In this document: piece by piece, positions 17,452-23,325 of the stretch
Layout of the letters: each line of letters opens with the position of its first letter
How positions within the stretch are numbered: the first letter of the stretch is position 1
Assembly: GCA_003427395.1 (NCBI GenBank)
Contig: BFEA01000743.1
Coordinates: 167,857-191,181, forward strand
From: Chara braunii
Lineage: Eukaryota; Streptophyta; Charophyceae; Charales; Characeae
Length of the DNA: 23,325 nt
Direction of reading: 5' to 3'
Position numbers and translations under genes: made by a program
Notes under the pieces: model-generated
Told to the model about the DNA's origin: nothing
The model's input: the letters and a program-made list of their open reading frames with translations, nothing else
Database searches by the model: none

Positions 17452-17820
17452 TAGATGGCTGTCCCTCCGTTCCTGCCTGCAGGCACCCTCCGCATCCGGA
17501 CACTATATGTCCATTTTGTGGCCATGGGCGCTATGCTGAATGCATGGTTTTCTGTGGTGAACGTTCTTCCTTCATTTTGGTCTGCAATTGACATGCCATT
17601 TGTCGGGAGTGTATGGTGGGCATGCTCAATGCCAGCCGTCATGGCAATTGTTGTCCTGATAATGCTTAGCTAGGTCTTCCATGTGCTCACCCATTCTTGC
17701 AATGTGTGTCCTCTCTGTCGTCAAGGACAGAATCACTCTTGGGCTTTTCTTATCCTTTCCTTTGCCTTCATCTTCATTCCACACTCCGTACTTTCCTTTT
17801 TGGTTCTTTGTTTGTCTTCT
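17430..17820 (+). pseudogene. Cys/His-rich frame resembling a decayed RING finger
   Basis: From ATG 17430 the frame gives CVDGCPSVPACRH, then CPFCGHG, a 21-residue loop, C-N-stop-H-A-I-C-R-E-C and NCCP. The block C-x2-H-x2-C-x2-C after a preceding C-x2-C matches the first six ligands of a RING domain. The codon between C and H is TGA (17589-17591). After a TAG at 17668-17670, a +1 frame continues with NVCPLCRQG, which looks like the closing CPxCR pair of a RING. Read this way, the domain is broken by one stop and one frameshift, or by an unseen intron. RING proteins are usually ubiquitin ligases. The assignment is tentative and no neighbour supports it. Confidence 0.4.
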
Positions 17821-17830
17821 CTTCATGATC

Positions 17831-19140
17831 TGTAATGACCCGCCAAAACACAGACTGAGAACACTGCTGATTTCTGGGATTTGCCACTGAAATGAATGCC
17901 TTGTTGAGATTCCCGCATTTTGATGTGATTTCTAAGTTTGTGTGTGGTTGCAAGCCTGCTGGTTTGCGAACTCGTCAGAGTGCTTGTCGGCGGAGTGTGT
18001 GTGTGACCCGCAAGGGTAATTATTGGTTGAAAGGCCCCGCAGGGTACTTACCTGTGGCCGTGACTTTGAGGGGTGCAGCGGTGAAAACACTCGAGTAGCG
18101 GGGGTAAGCCAGCGACACTCAGAGTTGCGGGGAAAAACACTCAAGTAGCAGGTAGGCCGGTACCAGGCCGAGCAGAAGAAGACAAAAGTTGGCATTTTTA
18201 GAGGCCCAGTAGCGGTAGGTTAGAGGTGGGACGGTACCAGTCCAAGTAGCCAGAGTCTAGGGCCTCTCTGGATGATAGCAGAGCCTGCAATGATGTTTCC
18301 CTTCGAAAGGGAGGAGGTACCGGTTGCTGGGAGGCTGCTCAGACTACGAAGTCACCGCCCAAGAGGCCAGTAGGCCGCTATATCGTCAGGAGGAGCAAGC
18401 AGCTCCTCCTTATTTGCGGTATGCAAGGATTGGGGACATGCTGCTGGAGCCAAGTGCTGGACTTGGGAAGCACTGCCTGGAGGAGAAGATCGGCTGGGCG
18501 CTCAGCCTGGCTATGGCGAGCAGCCCAGCCTTAGAAGGAGGAAGGAGGGGGCGAAGGAGGAGAGTGGCGAGGTACCTACCTGGCTATGGTGGACACCATC
18601 TTCATCACCTTGTTGAACGGTGCATCTGGAAGGCCCCAATTGGGGTAGTGCCACACCAAGGAAGCTCGAGGCAGAGTCAGGCATGGCGACTTAGTGAGCA
18701 GCGGCATAGCTGCTTTGGGTTGTCCTTTGAACAGGAGTGCAGTGACATAGCTGCTTTGCGTTGTGCTTTGCACACGAGGCCAGAGCCCTTAGTAGTCCGC
18801 CATAGCCTAGGCATGTGAGAGGAGGAAAGAGCGGAAGTCATAACTATGGTGGACCTGTTGTTGTGTTAGCAATAAGAGGGAACTTCGGATATTGATTCTG
18901 GTTCATCCACTCGTTGTTATTATCATTATTGGAAGAAGAATAAGATTGGTGAAGTGAAGGAGGAGGAGGAAGGTCGAGAGAGAAGGGGGATTTGTCATTG
19001 GTCGTGTTGGTGTACATCTTCTTCTTCTTTCTCTCTTATTTGGTCTCTATCTCTTTGCAAGTGTGTTCATTTCTTTCGCAATTGGGTGACATTGTCTTTC
19101 ATTGTGAATTTGCACTTTGGGAATGACCAGGATCGTAACA
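17831..19140 (+). repeat. Putative 5' LTR of a third retroelement (plus strand)
   Basis: The right edge is firm: the sequence GATCGTAACA is followed immediately by ATT and a tRNA-Met primer site (19143). The left edge is inferred from TGTAATGACCC at 17831, which gives TG...CA ends and a partly inverted match to the right end. The length would be about 1.3 kb. Inside are two copies of AAAACACTC(G/A)AGTAGC (18084 and 18134) and two ~42-bp tandem units around CATAGCTGCTTTG (18704 and 18746). A 164-codon plus-strand frame at 18324-18818 lies wholly inside and has no recognisable domain; I treat it as fortuitous. No second copy of this LTR is seen in the window. Confidence 0.6.
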
Positions 19141-19142
19141 AT

Positions 19143-19154
19143 TGGNATNAGAGC
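19143..19154 (+). promoter_or_regulatory. Primer binding site of third retroelement (tRNA-iMet)
   Basis: TGGnATnAGAGC: all ten called bases agree with the initiator tRNA-Met primer site TGGTATCAGAGC; the two unresolved bases are N. The LTR-like ACA end lies two bases upstream. Confidence 0.85.
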
Positions 19155-20120
19155 GGACTTGCTGGCTAGAGGTGCTNGTCATCCTAACCCTAATTCCGAA
19201 TTAGGTTAGGGCTAACCTAATCTCGGATTAGGGTTGGAGGTTAGGGTTAAGAGGGGTAGTGAGGGATGTAGATGCTGCCCCCACCTAGTTAGGTCATGTA
19301 GGGTCGANATCAGACCTGACNAGGTTGCTTGNGTGATTGAATGGGGTGGCGAGACACAAAGGAGGCTGATTGGAGTAAGCGAGAGGGAGNAGAGAGTGAG
19401 AGNCACTCACACCTGGAATCNGGACTTCAAGAAGACATTNAGTGACTTTTGGGCTTCCCCTCAAGAGNGAGANTTNATCGGNGGCTGACATGTCTGCATC
19501 GAAGAGCTGCAAGTTGCTACTTGGCTTCAACATCGANGGAGGATCCGACGNTGTAACAGGGGTGTAGGGATGCTAGGATACTTCGTGTCGTGGTAGCTAG
19601 GGGTCAGGAGGACCTATGAGAGAGGGGGGTGAGTCGTTANCCATCTTTGGAGGCTGGGNCTCANAGGTAAGTGTCGTGTGACTTNGGTATGCCCATGGGA
19701 GGTTGCTTGGTGCTTCATGGCCTGTTGGGGTGTGNNGGGCTCTCTTCCTCTTCTCTGCNGTCTTGCTTCTGTGTNTGAGTATGTGGATTGCTTTCTCACC
19801 TGATGGATGGATGAATGATGTATCTTGTTCTCAATGACATATCTTTCTACAGTGNGCTCTTTTTATTCTGAACGGCTGTAGGAGCAGGTTTTTGCTNAAA
19901 GTTGTCTTTCCCTTTTCGGTACGGTAGAGGCAGTTTGGGATTGACTTGGTACNCCTTTCTCATTGGTCCTGGTCCACNACCTACTTGGGACCCTTCGGGA
20001 CATAGTGGGATCAGGCCCAATCGGACAGGACCTTTAGGACCCAAATTTGTTGCCGTCAATACATCTCTTTGCTGTGTTGGATTTGGGGGGATACAACTAG
20101 TAAGGACATTCTTTTCAAGG
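19155..20120 (+). other. Leader of third retroelement; N-rich, no recognised gene
   Basis: About 950 bases downstream of the primer site. More than 25 isolated N bases are scattered between 19146 and 19978, consistent with unresolved positions in a collapsed repeat. Frames here are short and interrupted and show no Gag, protease or RT motif. The coding part of the element is absent, lies beyond the window, or was deleted. Confidence 0.5.
19183..19249. repeat. Telomere-like palindromic repeat cluster
   Basis: Contains CCTAACCCTAA followed by AATTAGGTTAGGG, and AACCTAATC followed by GATTAGGGTT, forming two adjacent hairpins. A further TTAGGGTT lies at 19241-19248. The units resemble plant telomere repeats but are irregular and occur on both strands, so this is not a simple interstitial telomere array. 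Confidence 0.65.
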
Positions 20121-20625
20121 GGATCTTGACTGGTCTTACTGCATATTCTCACACACTGCCCCGCGTCTAGCTCGGCGATCGTCTGCACCCCTCGAAATCT
20201 CCATTGCTGCAGTTAGTTCTCTTCGGCTGACTTATTCACGGTACATGTTCCTTGTCAGGTTAGACAAGAGAGAATCTCCAGCTAATTTGATCGGGCCCGT
20301 TGACGGGCGGCCGCAACACAATCGGTCACCCGAAATAGACGGGATTGGGTCTTGAGATAAGTGCCTACGAGGAAATCGACCGGGACTTTTATCCGAGTCG
20401 TCGGGAGAAATTAGGGGTCCGAGAGGTATCCCTAAACCCCACCCGGTCAATTGTTAGATTTAACCCTTCGGATTAATGCAATGGACAGCCACGCCTATCG
20501 CGCCTAGGGCCTACCAATTTTTGTCCGTTCCGAGGCTGTTCCCGAAGCGGCCGGCCGCGGTACATTGATGTGGCATTACGCTTCGGCGCGCCACTCTTAC
20601 ACTAGGCAATTGATGAGGGAATGAA
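20121..20625. other. GC-rich unassigned block
   Basis: No coding frame over 75 codons and no recognised RNA gene. It holds GGGCCC/CGGCCG-type palindromes, an 8-bp inverted repeat CCGAAGCG (20542-20549) with CGCTTCGG (20579-20586), and a TAGGGG...CCCTAA inverted pair near 20412-20436. Base composition changes sharply at about 20625. Confidence 0.5.
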
Positions 20626-20629
20626 CCCT

Positions 20630-20900
20630 CAAAATTTTATTAATTCTATTGACAAATTAAAAATTGAGAAAGAACGATTAAAAATAATAAAAGGAATAAA
20701 AACAGGAGTATTTGTTATTAAATTAAATTTAGTCAGAAATTATCCTTGATGGAATTGTCCTTAATCTTTATTGATTTTGATAATGGAATTAAAAATAAGT
20801 AAAAGATTTAAAAATGATAAAAGAAGAGAAAACAAATGATTAATTATTATTTGATTAATTTTTATCAGAATTTATTCTTGATAAATTTTGGCGGGGAATA
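20630..20900. repeat. AT-rich block with two diverged ~130-bp direct repeats
   Basis: Unit 1 (about 20650-20760) and unit 2 (about 20780-20895) share the order of blocks: an AAATTAAAAAT-like start, GATTAAAAATAATAAAAG versus GATTTAAAAATGATAAAAG, then CAGAAATTATCCTTGAT versus CAGAATTTATTCTTGAT, offset by 129-133 bases. No coding frame. It might be part of a matrix-attachment-like region or an AT-rich element. Confidence 0.65.
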
Positions 20901-21022
20901 GTTTATTTTACTTGAATCCATGCGAGATCCGATAACCATAAACCCACACTTAATTCTGCCTGATTGATCTGATTTCTACCCACGGTATGACCTCAATGTT
21001 GTTGAGTGAGTGAGACCGATTT

Positions 21023-21571
21023 TTGGGGTTACGGCAACATGCTCGGTTTGGTGCTGCCATTGGCACTACTACAAGACGACCGTGTGACTCTATTATGGTG
21101 GTTTGGGAAGAGCATGGCACTCCGGTCCGGGACTGGTATGGTACGGTATGGTCACTGTTTGGCATTGGCATGGTTCGTTTATGGCGAGGTGCCGTATTTG
21201 GCGTTGGGCTGGTACAAGCTGTTCGGATTTGGTTTGGCCCCATATTGCAGTCTGGAACGAGCGCGAGACATTGGTTCAGGACATGTCCGATTCCTGACGG
21301 TGCTGACATGGCGACTCGGCTCTGGATTACGGTACTCTGCGTTGGTATAGCATGGGTACGAGCTAACTCGGCTCACGGTGGAGGCTGCCGGTATGGCCGC
21401 CCTGGTTCAGTATGGGTTTGGTGCGGTGGCGGCGTGCCGCGGCTTATTCTGATTCTTTTCAAGGTTCGGAGCATGTACGATTATTGGGGCAGCGCTTTGC
21501 GATTTTTTCCAGGTTCGGTGACTGGAACGGAAATGGTACAGGGAGCTGCTGTCCGAATCAGTTATTTCTGA
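21023..21571 (+). other. Open frame in G/T-rich sequence, probably not a gene
   Basis: The longest frame in this part of the window (182 codons) lies in sequence enriched for GGTATGG, GGTACGG and GGTTCGG words. Two other plus-strand frames and two minus-strand frames are also open over parts of the same stretch, as happens when stop-poor repeats are translated. The product is rich in Gly, Val, Trp and Arg with no recognised motif. Confidence 0.3.
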
Positions 21572-23325
21572 TTCGGCACGGAGTCGGCACATGGCGGAGC
21601 GATCCTTTTCAGACTGGCACAACACCGGAGCGGCTCGCTACGAAATCGGCTGCCCGCTCTGAACGAGGCATGTTTATTGCTGGTTTATTGTGATATTCGA
21701 CGGTATGGTAATCATCCTAATATGGTCGCTGCGGTCCTCAAGCTGCGACAGTCACCGACATACCTTTGGTATGTAAGGATCAGCGGGGCACTGGTACTAA
21801 TGTGATCAAGTTCCTAAGTTCAAGGGTGCGACACCTTCCTACCCCTTGGGGCCTATGACTTGGAGACCTGGCTGAATGGCTGGCCCGCCTGTTATTTATC
21901 CCGGGTCGGGGGCTTGCTCACCGCGGTGAACAGGTGGTCTCAGCCTTGACGGCCACAAGGAGAAGACTGAGCGGAATACAGGGGAGCAATGTGAAGGCAG
22001 GGGGGACTCAGTTGGCGCGCCAGGCGTACCCAGTCCACATTGAAGGTGGTCTGGATCGCGCCCGTTTGGGGAACTGTTAGGCAGTGTTTTGGAGAGTGAT
22101 CATGGCTTCACGCCTGGTACGGGAGATGGAGCGGCGATTGGTGGCAAGGGGGCTGAGCAGGGACACCAGGGGTAGAACGGCAAGCAGGTCACGTCTGATG
22201 CGCGCAGTAAATGGGAAGCGTGCCATGCGCTCTCAACCAATGCAATGCGCCTAGGACATGCCTGTTTGGGATCACGTTTGGTGACCAGAGTGTTCTCAAA
22301 GCGTATGCAGTGCGCTCACAAGGGAATCAGAGGGAAGACTCGGGGTGCGGGCCACGTACACGACGTTTGCCTTTATGTGCGGATGATCTAGTAAGGTGCT
22401 TGGAGGGGGAAATGAACATAGACCATGGGAACTGCATTCGAGAAGCACATTGTGTATGAACTAGTGATCAAGGAAACCAGGGGCTGATGCGAACAGCTAA
22501 GACGACCCACGTTTCTGAAACGACGCGACCGAATGGATACTTGTTACCAGAGGCGAGCACCGGATCGGCGGCTGAACCCACAGGAGGGTGTGAGGGAATG
22601 CGTGCCTAGCCTTTATCGCAACCTAAAACGTTCGAAAAACGATCGTATTTCGTATGATTGTGGTCATGTCAATGTTGGCCAGGTGATGGGCGTCGAATGA
22701 CTCCTGCTTGCATGAAGTAAGTAGGTAATCGAACCCAACATGATGACGTGACACTAACCTTGAGGGAACATACACGCCCGTGAAACCAGCAGACCAGGTA
22801 CGTAGGGAATGGTTGATGCAGTTAGTGCGAGCAAGATCGGATGTAGCTGATCTGAGAGGTGGGGAAAGGTAGCGCTGAGTAGAGTCAATCTAAGTTTGTG
22901 AGGAAAACTCTAAAAGGTTACATCGCCTAATCGATCCTTCGAGCGTCCAAGTTCGTCAAACTCGATCAACAAGATTATCGAACGTGAGTGAGGGACCGCG
23001 CGGCGCGTGAAAAACTCGAGATGATAAAAGCTCGGTTTGAATAGGGACGGAGGAACGGGTTGTTCACAGAAGCAAGCTTGCACTGATGAGTGAGTGAGTG
23101 AATGAGAAAGTGGTAGTAGTAAGTGAAGGGAAGCAGAGAGAGTATTCGTGGGCAGGCAGTGGACTAATGGGGAGCGCATGTAAGAGGGAGAGAGAGCAGA
23201 AAGAGTGCAGGTCAGCCTGAGAGATGACCATGGGGGAGAGAGAATACTGTGAGTGGAAGGAGGAGGAAAGTGAGCAGCGTGGAGGAAGGGAGGTCATGAA
23301 ACCAGGGACCTTTTATGAGCTGGGT
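21572..23325. other. Unassigned sequence, purine-rich at the right end
   Basis: I find no coding frame above about 95 codons, no RNA gene, no terminal repeats and no similarity to the retrotransposons in this window. From about 23070 the plus strand becomes purine-rich (GAGTGAGTGAGTGAATGAG at 23088-23106, then GAGAGAG runs). The minus-strand frames there are Ser/Leu/Pro artefacts. Confidence 0.5.

Noticed and set aside
17370-17642. Minus-strand frame of 90 codons opposite the Cys-rich region
   Set aside because: The plus-strand frame has a structured Cys/His pattern; this one has no motif and is most likely its shadow.
18324-18818. 164-codon plus-strand open frame
   Set aside because: It lies entirely inside the putative LTR of the third element, includes a tandem repeat, and shows no domain. 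Kept only as a remark.
19183-19249. True interstitial telomere array
   Set aside because: Units are irregular and appear on both strands as palindromes; there is no run of perfect tandem telomere repeats.
1-23325. CRISPR array, tRNA, rRNA or bacterial operon
   Set aside because: No regularly spaced repeats with unique spacers, no cloverleaf or rRNA core motifs recognised, and the gene content and microsatellites are eukaryotic.

Overview
This window looks like repeat-rich nuclear DNA of a eukaryote, probably the green-plant (streptophyte) lineage. It holds chromodomain-bearing Ty3/gypsy retrotransposons primed by initiator tRNA-Met, a hAT-type MITE, very long CT and CA microsatellites and single-N contig joins. 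I see no bacterial-style operons, no RNA genes and no intact host gene. A charophyte alga such as Chara is a guess from overall flavour, not a demonstrated assignment.

Layout. 1-2160: low-complexity and repeat mosaic, with CT/GC and CA tracts, a 36-nt-arm hairpin (400-491), a 280-bp hAT-type MITE with an 8-bp target duplication (931-1210), and a roughly 575-bp imperfect tandem duplication built around CT tracts that carries a broken LTR end. 2163-16970: a tandem retrotransposon array on the minus strand, LTR1 - internal A - LTR2 - internal B - LTR3, in which the middle LTR serves both elements. Each internal region reads, right to left, PBS, a gag with a long coiled-coil N-terminal part, capsid, zinc knuckle, protease, reverse transcriptase, RNase H, integrase and chromodomain. 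Both copies are dead. They carry private lesions and also lesions in common (a TGA in RT, a TAA in integrase, a frame break in the gag coiled coil), so the common ancestor was already defective. Copy B also lacks two zinc-knuckle cysteines, has Glu for the catalytic Asp of the protease, and has lost the integrase catalytic Glu in a 62-bp microhomology deletion. Copy A has a roughly 490-bp foreign-looking insert in gag.

16975-17830: unique sequence with a broken plus-strand reading frame and an overlapping Cys/His-rich frame resembling a decayed RING finger. 17831-19140: a putative LTR of a third, plus-strand retroelement, followed at once by a tRNA-Met PBS, a leader with telomere-like palindromes and many N bases. 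No gag-pol is recognisable after it. 20120-23325: unassigned DNA comprising a GC-rich block, an AT-rich block made of two diverged ~130-bp repeats, a GGTATGG-like G/T-rich stretch, and about 1.7 kb in which I recognise nothing, ending purine-rich.

Nothing here forms a working pathway. The biological story is retrotransposon insertion, LTR-LTR recombination, decay, and later small mobile insertions.
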